Origin: Nothopassalora personata
Lineage: Eukaryota > Ascomycota > Dothideomycetes > Mycosphaerellales > Mycosphaerellaceae
Length of the DNA: 64,000 nt
Assembly: GCA_033816765.1 (NCBI GenBank)
Contig: CM066290.1
Location: 3,596,001-3,660,000, forward strand
Direction of reading: 5' to 3'
This document shows, piece by piece, positions 10,880-21,170 of the stretch. The position numbers and the translations under genes were made by a program. Each line of letters starts with the position of its first letter. The stretch's first letter is position 1. A model generated the notes under the pieces. It had not been told where the DNA came from. It made no database searches and was given only the letters and a program-made list of their open reading frames with translations.

Positions 10880-13851
10880 CCTGTCCTTAGGTTCTAAAGT
10901 AGTAAGCCCGGGTATTATAGGTAGCTTAATTAGTCGCTATAAGCTAAGGTGGTCTTATAGTAGCATAGTAGCTTACCCTACTATTTAGCTTAACATACAA
11001 GATGTTAGGTAGTCCTAGGGCCTACTAGCGACAGTTTATAAAGATCGAAAGGATCCTTCTAATAGAGACCGTAATAATAACGTTAATAACCGCGACTCGT
11101 ATCCGTCGCACTATACTAACGTATACTACGAAACTAGCGAGGGAATAGACAGCTATGTTAGTATTAATCGAGCGGGCTAGATAGTCGAATAACGTAAACG
11201 CTACTTATAAGACAAGTGAGCGTTAGTACTAGTAACCTAATAAATCTAAAGACGAGTCTACCGCGTGGCTAGAAGGTAAGTTAAGGGAAGATAAGTAACT
11301 ATAAGAAATAAGTAAGATCTAAGGACTAGAAGCACCTATACCCGAAGCATTAGAACTAGAATTAGAACTAGAATTAGAACTAGAATCCCATAGGCTACAG
11401 CTATAGCCGGAAATCAACTAGAAACTAGGAGCCTATAGACCCGTACTAACTACTTAGTTCCACTTAGTCTTACATAACTCCTTTATCTAGACCTACTCGT
11501 TGTCGTAGCTAATACTAGTCTTACTAGACACGTCCCTAAGTAGCTAGCTAGTAAAGTTCCTATAGTAGTTGCGGAAGAAGCTCTTATTACGCCCTTCGCT
11601 TATAAAGCACATCTACTCGAGAGTAGTAACTAAGCTAAGCTACTTATCTATCAATTTTATAGCTCGGACGCGCTATTTATGCATCTTCTTATAGAAGAGC
11701 TCCGAGTCTAGGCGGACCGTAGCATTAAGCCACCTTCTAGCATTAAGGATAACTTCGTTATCGTTCTAAGACTTTAAACCCGCTAAGGCATCGGACAGAG
11801 GGCTAATGCTACTAAGGTGTACGGCCGTAGGAAAAGGATAGCCGGGTACTAGGCGTCGATACTTAAACCCTATAGCGCTCTTACTTAGCGTCTTAAAGTT
11901 ACGATAGAGGTCTATTACCTAGTATATGCTCTAGCTTCTCTAGAGTTTAAGATAGTCGTCGTCGCGGATCTCGATAAAGTAAGGGTTAATCTAACGCAGT
12001 ATCCTCTTATGTGCGGCCTACCTTATTAGAACGCCTATAGTAATTACCCGCATTTACCTAGCGCTTAGGTCCTCTCTAAACTAGCTAATGCTATTCTTAC
12101 TTAGGTAATTCTAGACCCTAACCGAGAAGAAACGCTTGAATCGGCCGTCTTCTATACAGTCGTTAATCTAGTACTACTAGATAAACTCTCTAGCATTCCC
12201 TTTATTATAAAAACCGTGTAAAAACTCCGGCCTACTAGTGCCCTCTAAGTTAAGAGAGTACAGTATATTAAGCCGGTTACTAGTCTAGTAGTTTTCAATT
12301 TCGAGGTTTAAGTCGACCCTAGTATACTGCACTATAGTATTCGCGTTACCCCCCTAATGAGCCCTATTAAAGCTAAAAATCGTAGGCCTAGGGAAGGAGA
12401 TAAACCGAGTGCAGTGTTAAGGGTATAGCGCCACTTGTAAGAGCTATAGCCCGGGGTCTTGTCGCATGATCTATTAGCTTAGAGAATACTACATGTTCTA
12501 GTAGACGCCGCCGTTACTAACCTTATTCAATTCTCGTAGGTGCTATCGGTATACGTCGAATTCTCGACTTATTATTTCTCTAACTAATTTAACCCGCGGT
12601 GCCAGTTTAGCGTCATTATACTAGTATAGTATGTTGCTATTAATGTAGGTACCGGTACTATTAAGATCGGCTTAGTTAGCTTCATTAATGCCGAATTTGT
12701 CGAGGATCTAGTTATAGTTAGTATGCGTAACGATGCTACTCGTAGTGCCGACTTTACCTCGAACACGGAGGTAGCTAAGCGGGTTAATAGTCTTCTAACT
12801 ACGCTTGTTAGGGCGAAACCACGACCTATTCTTCACCTTAATAGCTAAAAAACTCTTACCTTTAAAGAGCTAGTCTTAGACCTTAAGCGCGCGCTCACAT
12901 AGGGTATTAGCGGTAATACCGGGATTCGTAACGAAGTAGAGGGCCTTATAGTAGAAATCTCGAATATACTAATCGCACATTATAGCGCTAACCTTACTAT
13001 CCTTCTTAAGAACGTCCGAGATAGCATATTCGAGCATCTCAAGGCCCGCCATCCGGTGCTTAGGTAGCTAGTTAATACTATTTACATTAATCGAGTTTCT
13101 AAACTTAATGCTATAGTACCGCTTATTGTAGGTGTAGTTAGCGCGCTTAATCCGGAGGGCCTCGTCTTCTTACAGGATCTAATCTTTAAAGACTAATACA
13201 TCCCTAATTATAGCCGAAGGTAACATAGTGAGTATCGGATTGCTATTCTTAGTTAAGGCCGGAGTAGATCGTAGGGTACTAACCGGTGTACCTAGCGGAC
13301 TGCCCTCGCGTATAGGTACGCTATCTAGCGTTCGGTTAGGCGAGGATCGAGTAGGCGCAGTTATACCCTTACCTATACTCTCGCCTATACGGAGCTACTT
13401 AAGTCAACTCGACTTACGACCGCCTCTCGATAGGACTATAGGCTAGGTAGAGGCTAGTAGAGTTAGCGTAGTACTCTTTACACGTCCTTTACCTTTACTA
13501 CCCGGTAGCTAACGTAGCTAAGGCTATTATTAGCTAGATAGTCTAGGTTAAGCTATACTATCCTCCGGGGACGCGGACTTCTTAGTAATAGTACCCTCTA
13601 TGAAGTATAGGAGGCTATCCTTATAGACGGCTAGGCGGTGTCTTCTAATAATCTCCCTACTCTTAGCCGACTGCGGATCAATGCTACGTACTTTAGCCTC
13701 CCTGTCGCACCGGGTAAGATTACTAGGCTCTAGAATTCGCTTACGATCTATGCCCTTACGGCCGATCCTTATACGCTAGATTAGTACCCTCTAAATTCTA
13801 CTAATAGCCCTACTATAATCTAGGTACTTGTTAATAAAGGCCGTAAACTAG
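10880..13851 (-). pseudogene. H1 third coding block, distal part, function unknown
   Basis: Downstream of integrase the minus strand keeps one largely open frame with stops only at TAG/TAA. Examples are VILNARRWLNATVRLDSELF near 11720 and LVREIISREFDVYR near 12560. I recognise no domain. The same-phase plus-strand frame is also unusually open at 11000-13227, so the coding strand is not settled; continuity with 21171-22080 favours minus. Element D interrupts it at 13852. H2 has lost 10861-13310. Confidence 0.45.
11351..11386. repeat. 12-bp tandem repeat, three copies
   Basis: TAGAACTAGAAT is repeated three times in register within the H third block, so it adds four codons per unit whichever strand is coding. 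Confidence 0.85.
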
Positions 13852-13856
13852 CGGCG

Positions 13857-14039
13857 TGTCACGGGCAGCCCGCGACCCTTCACTGACGATGCGTCGTCCC
13901 GGGTGAACCTCGGACCTTCTGCATCGGGACTAGCGGCTTGGCGTTAGCTTAAGTACCCGCCGCGCCTCGCGCTCCTCTTTCATAGCTTCGTAGAACAACA
14001 ACTATCTCATTCGGACCCTTTGGTACGCGCGCCCTTACA
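13857..14039 (+). repeat. D 5' LTR
   Basis: The repeat is 183 bp, TGTCACGGGC to GCCCTTACA. GTAGAACAA at 13990-13998 complements the site just after the LTR, so under a self-priming model the RNA would begin near 13990. Confidence 0.95.
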
Positions 14040-14041
14040 GT

Positions 14042-14050
14042 TTGTTCTAC
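14042..14050 (+). other. D primer-binding site, self-primer type
   Basis: TTGTTCTAC, 2 nt after the 5' LTR, is the exact complement of 13990-13998. No tRNA 3'-end complement is apparent. Confidence 0.65.
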
Positions 14051-14183
14051 CACCCTACCCAGATCACGGATCTAGGTAAGGGACGCGTAACACTCAGAAC
14101 AGACAACAGAACGCGCACGGCGCAATAGCAGAGTCGCGCCGAGTCGCACTCGACACAGAACACGGCAAGGCGCAAAGGCGCAG

Positions 14184-16262
14184 ATGCCTAGAGAAACTAA
14201 CGCAGCAAAGACCTCGACAGGTCGCGTTGACACCGACAACATGTCCCAGGACACACAGGCACAGAACGGCATGCCGCCACCGGCAAAGCCACTAGGCAAG
14301 CGTACACGCACCTCTCTTTTCCCCGATCTTTCCTCTTTCCCTCAGAGTCAGACTCAAGGAGACGACACCCGGCGAGTCACAGTAGACACCGGTGCCGCGC
14401 TTCAGCAAGAGTTGGACGAGGCTTACGAAGAGGCATCGGACAGCGAGGCAAAGGGAAAGGTTGACTTCACAGATCTCTTCGAACCGAAAGTCCTCCAAGA
14501 GGAGGGCCAAGAACATACGGTCTTCACATCGCTCGACGTACCCGAACACATCGCCGCTGCCGACTTCACAGATGTCGAGCTAGACGACCTCGTCGAGTTG
14601 GTCAAGGACCACCCGAAGACCCTCTATGACTTCATCCTACGTGGATTCAACACAGCAGTGATGAAGGGTAAGCAGCTCAGTGTACTCGAGCGCGCGAACG
14701 CACATCAGAATAGCCAGTACCGCACCCTGTACGCCGAATACGACCGCATTCATGGAATGCTGCAGACCGAGAAGGCCGCTTTGAGCAAGATGGCCCGAGA
14801 CCTCAAGGACAAGAACGCCGACTCTACTAAGGCGCAGGAGCTTCGGAAGAAGTATGATGCTGCGAACGACCTATGCAAGAAGTTCGCCGACATCACGAAT
14901 CAAGAGAAGAAGAAGGCTCGAACAGCCGAGAACAAGAACAAGACACTACAAGACGAGATCACCCAGTTGAAGACTCGCCTGCAGGCAGCAGAGGACAACA
15001 ACAATGCCCGCTGCTCACGCTCTCGAGGCCGCACCCATTCGCGACCACGCTCACACCGCTCCCAATCACGCCCTGTCCTACGTGAGACTTCCCTTGAAGC
15101 TCTCCAGCGTCAGTATCGTGAGGCAGTGGGCGGCGGCGGTGGAGGTGGGGACGATGGCGATGATGACGACGACTCGGGTGACAAGGACAATGACCGAGGA
15201 CGCAACAACCGACCACTGCCGCGTCGCAACGAGCGTCAAGAATCACACCGCACTGCTAGAGGCCGCAGCAACCGCACACAGACACCACTGGTCGACCTGC
15301 CAGAGCGCCTCCTCAACATCGACGACTTGCTGGATCGCAATATGAAGATCGGCAAGGGCGTGCCAGACCCACGCAAGTTCAAGAACGACGAAGAGCCCAC
15401 CTACGACAGTTGGTACACCAGTATCCTACTAAAACTGACAGTGGCGACCTTTCGCACCGAGCAGGATGGCCTGCGCTTCTTGTATGGCTGGACTGATGGA
15501 GAAGTTCAGAAGACCATTAAGCCGCGCATTCCCATCCCCGGACATCTGGCCTACAACGAGTTCAAGACTGGCGAAGAACTGTTGGACTGGATGACTCGAC
15601 AGTATGGCGCTCGTAATGAGGCCACCAAGGCTGCAGTGGACATTACGAGCTGCAAGCAGCAACAGAAGGAGACGTTTGTCGCATTCCACGCCCGCTACTC
15701 GAAGCTGCGAGCGTGGATGGACTGGAGCGATGAGACGGAGCTTATGTTGTTTCGAACCCGTCTAAATCGCAAGTACTATGTCAAGACCTTCGGCGACCGT
15801 GAAGTGGATCGCCGCCTACACAGCATGCTGGACGTCATCGAGGAGTGCACCGCATTGGACGAGAGCTTCTACGAGACTGAGCAGCTGTACCCTCAAGAGA
15901 GCCGTCCACGTGGCAATGGAGGCAACCAGAACCCCGGCAACCAGACCCAGGGCGACACTGCTGCTGCCGCCGCTGCTGGGGCTGCTGGCGCTGTCGTGCA
16001 GCGTCCACCACAGTACGCCGGCACCAAGAAGAAGGAAGACTTGCCAGCCTACCTTCAGAACCTTACACCGCTCAACCGTGAGGGCCGTGAGGAACTGAAG
16101 AAACAGGGCAAGTGCTTCCGCTGCCGCACTGGACTGCACGTGTCAAGCAACACCGAGTGCCCCATGTACGGCTACGACGGCGATTACCGCCCACCGCGTC
16201 CACGCAAGGACCCGAACCTCAGCTCCCTCGGCGCTGAGGGAAATGGCGAGACCGCTGCCTAA
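14184..16262 (+). CDS. gag: D Gag polyprotein
   Basis: A 692-residue structural protein that would package element RNA. The acidic N-terminal part is followed by a Lys/Glu-rich probable coiled coil (about residues 195-275), an Arg/Ser-rich basic patch and polyglycine/Asp run (~278-335), a Ty3 gag core (about 390-580, including WYTSILLKLTVATF and LYGWTDGEVQKTI), an Ala-rich linker, and one zinc knuckle near residues 644-660 (CFRCRTGLHVSSNTEC, with unusual spacing). The first ATG after the LTR is 14184. The last codons contain the frameshift heptamer at 16238. It is uninterrupted and un-RIPped. Confidence 0.93.
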   Translation: MPRETNAAKTSTGRVDTDNMSQDTQAQNGMPPPAKPLGKRTRTSLFPDLSSFPQSQTQGDDTRRVTVDTGAALQQELDEAYEEASDSEAKGKVDFTDLFEPKVLQEEGQEHTVFTSLDVPEHIAAADFTDVELDDLVELVKDHPKTLYDFILRGFNTAVMKGKQLSVLERANAHQNSQYRTLYAEYDRIHGMLQTEKAALSKMARDLKDKNADSTKAQELRKKYDAANDLCKKFADITNQEKKKARTAENKNKTLQDEITQLKTRLQAAEDNNNARCSRSRGRTHSRPRSHRSQSRPVLRETSLEALQRQYREAVGGGGGGGDDGDDDDDSGDKDNDRGRNNRPLPRRNERQESHRTARGRSNRTQTPLVDLPERLLNIDDLLDRNMKIGKGVPDPRKFKNDEEPTYDSWYTSILLKLTVATFRTEQDGLRFLYGWTDGEVQKTIKPRIPIPGHLAYNEFKTGEELLDWMTRQYGARNEATKAAVDITSCKQQQKETFVAFHARYSKLRAWMDWSDETELMLFRTRLNRKYYVKTFGDREVDRRLHSMLDVIEECTALDESFYETEQLYPQESRPRGNGGNQNPGNQTQGDTAAAAAAGAAGAVVQRPPQYAGTKKKEDLPAYLQNLTPLNREGREELKKQGKCFRCRTGLHVSSNTECPMYGYDGDYRPPRPRKDPNLSSLGAEGNGETAA

Positions 16263-16271
16263 GCGTGGCAG
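16238..16271 (+). promoter_or_regulatory. -1 ribosomal frameshift signal between D gag and pol
   Basis: GGGAAAT at 16238-16244 is in gag phase G_GGA_AAT, the X_XXY_YYZ form. The -1 frame has a stop at 16235-16237, so it opens exactly at the heptamer and runs into pol. Ten nt later CTGCC (16255-16259) and GGCAG (16267-16271) can form a hairpin whose loop holds the gag stop. Known retroviral and retrotransposon shifts use this layout; use here is inferred. Confidence 0.72.
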
Positions 16272-19200
16272 ACAGTGGTCAACCGAACATCCAAGGACAG
16301 AAAGAGCATGAGATTGAGAGACACAGAGTGCAAGAGATGGACTATGAGGAGGGGGAACTGAAGATATCAGCCTGCGCGCTAGAGCCGCAGCAGCCAGATG
16401 TACACCCTCACATAGTCCTGCCAGTAAGGATACAACATGAAAAGGCAAGAGGCCTTGTAGACTCTGCTTCCACCTCTCTCTTTCTGGATTGGAAGTTCAC
16501 ACGCAAACATATAATACCCTTATCCCCTCTGGTAAAAAGCAAGAACCTGACCCTGGGCAATGGCAAGTCTAGCGGCCGACGTATCACCCATGCAGCCCTG
16601 GTTGATGTCGACATCAAGGGTCACCGCGAGCAGATGCTATGTTACGTCACCGACCTTGAATACGACGTCGTCCTTGGCCTGCCATGGTTGAGTGCTCACA
16701 ACCCCGACATCTTCTGGGAGACCGGCGAAGTGGCTTTCAGATCGGACTACTGCTTTGGTCACTGTCTTCATAACAAGACGTCGACAACCGTACAGTCACT
16801 GAACCACCAACACCGTGCTCGCAAGGACACAACGAAATACGGACCGGAGCCCTTCACTAGTGAGTCAGGGGGATTCACAGCAGGAGGGGCAGAATTGAAC
16901 GTGTCATCCATGGACCTGGATGATGACGGAGAGGTTGAGTGCATTGAAGTCACGCAACGAGCCTGGGAGATGTACGCGCACCGGCCTGGGGCCAAGTGCT
17001 TCTACGTCCTGCCCACGGGTGAGGAGTGTGACGAGAATGGCAACCTAAAGCTGAGCGCAATGGCAGCTGATGACCTGGATCAGTTTCTGAACAAGGAGTT
17101 CAACCATAACCCGAAGGAAAAGCTGCCACCAGAATATCATCATCTGGCAGACACCTTCTCGGCAAAGGACCATGATGTGCTGCCACCGCACAGACCCGGC
17201 ATCGACCATGAGATTCACATCAAGCCAGATGGCCCGCAGGAGCCGCCATATCGCAAACCCTATGGTCTCGCTCCGCAAGAAAACGAGGCCGTCAAGAAAT
17301 GGATCACTGAGCAAGAAGGACCTGGCAAGATCAGACCAGCAGGGCAGAAGACAAGTCAATCCCCAGCACCTGTGCTTGTGGTGCGCAAGCCAGGCGGAGG
17401 ACTGCGAGTGTGCATCGACTACCGCGGGTTGAATGCAATCACTATCAAGAACAGATACCCGATACCGTTGATTCAGGAGACGCTAAACCGCATGCACGGC
17501 AAGAAGTACTTCACGAAGCTGGATATCGTCGCAGCCTTCAACAAGCTTCGCATTGCAGAAGGGCACGAATGGCTTACAGCATTCGCTACACGGTATGGCG
17601 TGTACGAATGCCTCGTGCTGCCATTTGGCCTTTGCAATGGTCCCGCATCTTTTCAGTCTTACATCAACAAGGTGCTGCAAGAACATCTAGACGACTTTGT
17701 GTCAGCCTACCTCGACGATGTGCTAATCTTTAGCGATACGCTCGAAGAGCACATCGAGCACGTGAAGAAGGTGCTCACGAAGCTGCGCGACGCTGGGCTT
17801 ACAGTGGACATTGACAAGTGTGAATTCCACCAGCAGCGGGTGAAGTACCTTGGCCTAATCATCACGCCTGAGGGCACTGAGATGGACCTAGAAAAGCTCG
17901 AGTGCATTCAGACCTGGGAAGCGCCTTCCAACCTGAAGGACGTACAAGCTTTCTTGGGATTCGCCAACTTTTATAGGAGATTCATCGAGGCATTCTCGAG
18001 GTTGGCGGCACCGCTGACAGATCTGACCAAATCAAATGGGCCAAGTAACCACAAGAACCGCAAGGTCAACTGGACACCAGAGTGTCAGCGGGCATTTGAT
18101 GCACTAAAGGCGGCATTTAGCAAAGCTGGGATGCTTGCGCACTACGTGCCAGGGCGACAGACGGTTGTCGAAACGGACTCCTCCGACTTCGTCAACGCAG
18201 GCGTGTTGTCGCAATACGATGAGAACGGAGTACTGCATCCTGTCGCGTTCTACTCGAAGAAGCTAAGCCCGCAAGAGTGCAATTACGAAATCTATGACAA
18301 GGAGCTTTTGGCAATCATTAAGGCTTTTGAGGAATGGCGGCCAGAGCTGGCCTGTGAGGGTGACGATGACACTATTGAACCAGTCAAGGTGTTCACTGAT
18401 CACAAGAACCTCGAGTACTTCATGACCACGAAGCAGCTAAACAGGCGCCAAGCGCGCTGGGCTGAATTCCTGTCACAGTTCAACTTTCGAATCATATATC
18501 GACCAGGTGTCCAGGGAACGAAACCTGACAGCCTCACGAGACGCAGCCAGGACCTTCCGCAGGGGGTGGACGATCCGCGTAATCAGCATCAGCACCAGAC
18601 GTTGCTGCCGCCTGAGCGATTCCTTAAGATCGACTCGATGCGCGCAACTATAGAGGACGTAGCTGAGGAGACTACACCACTGAACCTAGAAGCCACAGAG
18701 TTCACACGAACAGCAGCCACTGCTGCCGAGCCGCAGGCGGAGTCGGTCCAGGACGCAATACGAGAAGCCGAACTCGAATACCGCATGACAACAGCCTATG
18801 CCGTGGATACAGAGTTGAATGCAGCAATCAAGACACTGCAGAAGGGGGATGCCATCCCTACACTGCTTCAGAAGGCTAAGGTGCACCCAGTGCACTGCAA
18901 AGTAGAAGGTGATCTACTGTACGTACGCAATCAGTATGGTGGATGGAGCCTGTGGGTGCCGGATGATCGAACACTGCGCACTCGCATTATCCGAATGAAC
19001 CATGACCCGCCAGCCGCAGGACACCCAGGCAGAGCACGCACCTACGAGCTCGTGGCACGTGAATTCTACTGGCCTGGCTTGGCACGGTCAGTGCGCAGGT
19101 ACACCGGCAATTGCCGGCCTTGTCGCACGACGAAATCTCTGCACACCCAGCCACCGGGTTTGCTGCACCCACTTTCGGTACCAGAAAGACCATGGCAACA

Positions 19201-21073
19201 CATCGCAGTAGACTTCGTAGTCGACCTGCCACCGAGCGAACTCGACGGCATGATCTACACTAACATCATGACTGTCACAGACAGGCTCACGAAGGAAGTG
19301 GAACTGATACCTATTGGCGCTATGACAGCGCAGAACGCTGCAAGGTTGTTCCTCAAGCACGTCTTTTGCCGACACGGCTTCCCTGACACTATCACTTCAG
19401 ATCGCGGCAAGCAGTTCATAGCCACCTTCTGGAAACGCCTGTGCAAGATGCTCCGCACAGAGAGGAAGCTGAGTTCTTCCTATCACCCCCAGACCGATGG
19501 GCAGTCAGAACGTACTAACCAGGCAATGGAGCAGTACCTACGAGCCTTCATCAATGAGTCGCAGAGTGACTGGGCAGAATGGCTCCCCCTGGCCCAATTT
19601 GCAATGAACAACCACGTGTCAGAGACTACGGGTGTGTCACCATTCTACGCCAACCTAGGCTACAACCCCGAGTTCACCGAGCGCATTGATCTGCAAGCCG
19701 GTAAAGACCGTAACCTCACGACTATCCAGCGACTCGACAGCAAATCAGCTGAGGCGTTCGCCCGACGGATCTGTGAGCTGCATCGCAACCTTCAAGAGAA
19801 CATGCGAATGTCACAAGCACTTCAAGCGGAAGCAGCAAACAGGCACCGCAGCATCTCGCCAGACTACAAGGTTGGCGACTGGGTGTATCTGAGCACGAAG
19901 AACATCCGCACGACACGACCGTCGAAGAAGCTCGACCGCAAGTACGCCGGCCCATACCAGATCACGGAGGTTATGCCGGCGAAGCTATCATATAAGCTGA
20001 ACCTGTCTGATGCCCTTGCAGGACTAGACAATTGCTTTCACACGTCACTACTTCAGCGCGCTGACAGCCCCGATCTCCTACCGCTCGAGGGACAACGGCT
20101 GGCGCCACCCCCAGCCATCACGATTGAACCAGACACGAGAGAAGCCGAAGCTGCAGCAGACGTTACCGCACCAACACTCGAATACGAGGTGGACAAGATC
20201 TTAGACATGTACACCCGCAAGAGGGCTGGCAAGGTGAAGAAAGGAAAGAAGCGCAACGTGGACACTTGGTACAAGGTGCGCTGGACAGGATATCAGGATA
20301 TGGAAGATGGAGAAACCTGGCAACCAGCTGAGGACTTGCTTGTGAAAGCAGCCGCCGCTCTTGCAGACTTCCACCATAACCGGCCGGAGTTATCCACACC
20401 TGCAGGCTTTGCAGCTCCATCCGACTGGTCCCCACCAGACAATGAGGTGCTCGGACTCAACACGATCAGGGTCAAGCAAGACACCGTCACGATTGAGCCA
20501 GCCGGAGCCTTGCCTCTGATGGAATCGGGTCAGCGCATGTTCACCACGCACCGCTGCACTGACCAGGTTACGAGACAGCCCGTCGTCACAACTGAGGTCA
20601 CCGGCGCCAGCCGTCCTCAGCTCTGCGATAGCACAGGCAGTTGTACCGATGCTTTAGTAAGACCTGCAGAGCCTGCAATGATACCCAACCTTAGTCACAA
20701 GGATCAGACGCGAGTGTCCGCCGAAGACAGACTTAGGTCTAGGTCGGGCCAGCTAGCCAAGCAATGCGAGTCTAAAGCAGACACCGCAGCGAAAGAGATG
20801 TGCGACGCGGAGATTGCAGTGAAGGAGATGGACGACGATCTGGAGGATGACTGGACGTTTGCACGGTTATGGAGCTCGACAGGCAAAGGTGACAAGTGGC
20901 CACACAAGACGGAGCAAGTGAATAAACGAATGAAGGAGCGACACGCTCAGAGGACTGAGGCGACTTTTGAGAGGGGGGGTACTGTCACGGGCAGCCCGCG
21001 ACCCTTCACTGACGATGCGTCGTCCCGGGTGAACCTCGGACCTTCTGCATCGGGACTAGCGGCTTGGCGTTAG
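16238..21073 (+). CDS. pol: D Pol: protease, RT, RNase H, integrase, chromodomain
   Basis: Open to 21073, ending inside the 3' LTR. No ATG lies at the frame opening (16265 is GTG), so expression is probably by -1 shift at 16238. Residues counted from 16265: protease motif DSA at 66-68, where DSG/DTG is usual; RT with YRGLNAITIKNRYPIPLI and YLDD at ~482; RNase H with ETDSSDF and TDHKNL; integrase zinc region around 905-950; catalytic D/D/E in VDFVVDLPP (~983), TSDRGKQF (~1046) and SERTNQ (~1081); chromodomain ~1308-1372 (YKVRWTGYQDMEDGETWQPA). About 200 further residues have no recognised domain. Confidence 0.93.
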   Translation, partial: GKWRDRCLSVADSGQPNIQGQKEHEIERHRVQEMDYEEGELKISACALEPQQPDVHPHIVLPVRIQHEKARGLVDSASTSLFLDWKFTRKHIIPLSPLVKSKNLTLGNGKSSGRRITHAALVDVDIKGHREQMLCYVTDLEYDVVLGLPWLSAHNPDIFWETGEVAFRSDYCFGHCLHNKTSTTVQSLNHQHRARKDTTKYGPEPFTSESGGFTAGGAELNVSSMDLDDDGEVECIEVTQRAWEMYAHRPGAKCFYVLPTGEECDENGNLKLSAMAADDLDQFLNKEFNHNPKEKLPPEYHHLADTFSAKDHDVLPPHRPGIDHEIHIKPDGPQEPPYRKPYGLAPQENEAVKKWITEQEGPGKIRPAGQKTSQSPAPVLVVRKPGGGLRVCIDYRGLNAITIKNRYPIPLIQETLNRMHGKKYFTKLDIVAAFNKLRIAEGHEWLTAFATRYGVYECLVLPFGLCNGPASFQSYINKVLQEHLDDFVSAYLDDVLIFSDTLEEHIEHVKKVLTKLRDAGLTVDIDKCEFHQQRVKYLGLIITPEGTEMDLEKLECIQTWEAPSNLKDVQAFLGFANFYRRFIEAFSRLAAPLTDLTKSNGPSNHKNRKVNWTPECQRAFDALKAAFSKAGMLAHYVPGRQTVVETDSSDFVNAGVLSQYDENGVLHPVAFYSKKLSPQECNYEIYDKELLAIIKAFEEWRPELACEGDDDTIEPVKVFTDHKNLEYFMTTKQLNRRQARWAEFLSQFNFRIIYRPGVQGTKPDSLTRRSQDLPQGVDDPRNQHQHQTLLPPERFLKIDSMRATIEDVAEETTPLNLEATEFTRTAATAAEPQAESVQDAIREAELEYRMTTAYAVDTELNAAIKTLQKGDAIPTLLQKAKVHPVHCKVEGDLLYVRNQYGGWSLWVPDDRTLRTRIIRMNHDPPAAGHPGRARTYELVAREFYWPGLARSVRRYTGNCRPCRTTKSLHTQPPGLLHPLSVPERPWQHIAVDFVVDLPPSELDGMIYTNIMTVTDRLTKEVELIPIGAMTAQNAARLFLKHVFCRHGFPDTITSDRGKQFIATFWKRLCKMLRTERKLSSSYHPQTDGQSERTNQAMEQYLRAFINESQSDWAEWLPLAQFAMNNHVSETTGVSPFYANLGYNPEFTERIDLQAGKDRNLTTIQRLDSKSAEAFARRICELHRNLQENMRMSQALQAEAANRHRSISPDYKVGDWVYLSTKNIRTTRPSKKLDRKYAGPYQITEVMPAKLSYKLNLSDALAGLDNCFHTSLLQRADSPDLLPLEGQRLAPPPAITIEPDTREAEAAADVTAPTLEYEVDKILDMYTRKRAGKVKKGKKRNVDTWYKVRWTGYQDMEDGETWQPAEDLLVKAAAALADFHHNRPELSTPAGFAAPSDWSPPDNEVLGLNTIRVKQDTVTIEPAGALPLMESGQRMFTTHRCTDQVTRQPVVTTEVTGASRPQLCDSTGSCTDALVRPAEPAMIPNLSHKDQTRVSAEDRLRSRSGQLAKQCESKADTAAKEMCDAEIAVKEMDDDLEDDWTFARLWSSTGKGDKWPHKTEQVNKRMKERHAQRTEATFERGGTVTGSPRPFTDDASSRVNLGPSASGLAAWR
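20969..20979 (+). other. D polypurine tract
   Basis: A purine run with seven G lies just before the 3' LTR. It also codes for pol residues, because pol continues into the LTR. Confidence 0.8.
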
Positions 21074-21165
21074 CTTAAGTACCCGCCGCGCCTCGCGCTC
21101 CTCTTTCATAGCTTCGTAGAACAACAACTATCTCATTCGGACCCTTTGGTACGCGCGCCCTTACA
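20983..21165 (+). repeat. D 3' LTR
   Basis: Identical by eye to 13857-14039 over 183 bp. It contains the last 91 nt of pol. Confidence 0.95.
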
Positions 21166-21170
21166 CGGCG

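Larger units (their letters stand above)
13857..21165 (+). mobile_element. Element D: intact, recent Ty3/gypsy chromovirus
   Basis: The 183-bp LTRs (13857-14039 and 20983-21165) look identical base for base, and TSD CGGCG flanks them (13852-13856 and 21166-21170). Both gag (692 aa) and pol (1602 aa) are open. Base composition is ordinary and shows no RIP, in sharp contrast to the H1 DNA it entered. It is a candidate active element. Confidence 0.96.

Noticed and set aside
12584..12766. Open 60-codon minus frame in the H1 third block
   Set aside because: A different minus frame is open over a much longer span; this one is local and unsupported.
14072..16448. Several minus-strand and offset frames over D gag
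   Set aside because: They overlap an intact 692-codon gag with recognised domains and have low-complexity composition.
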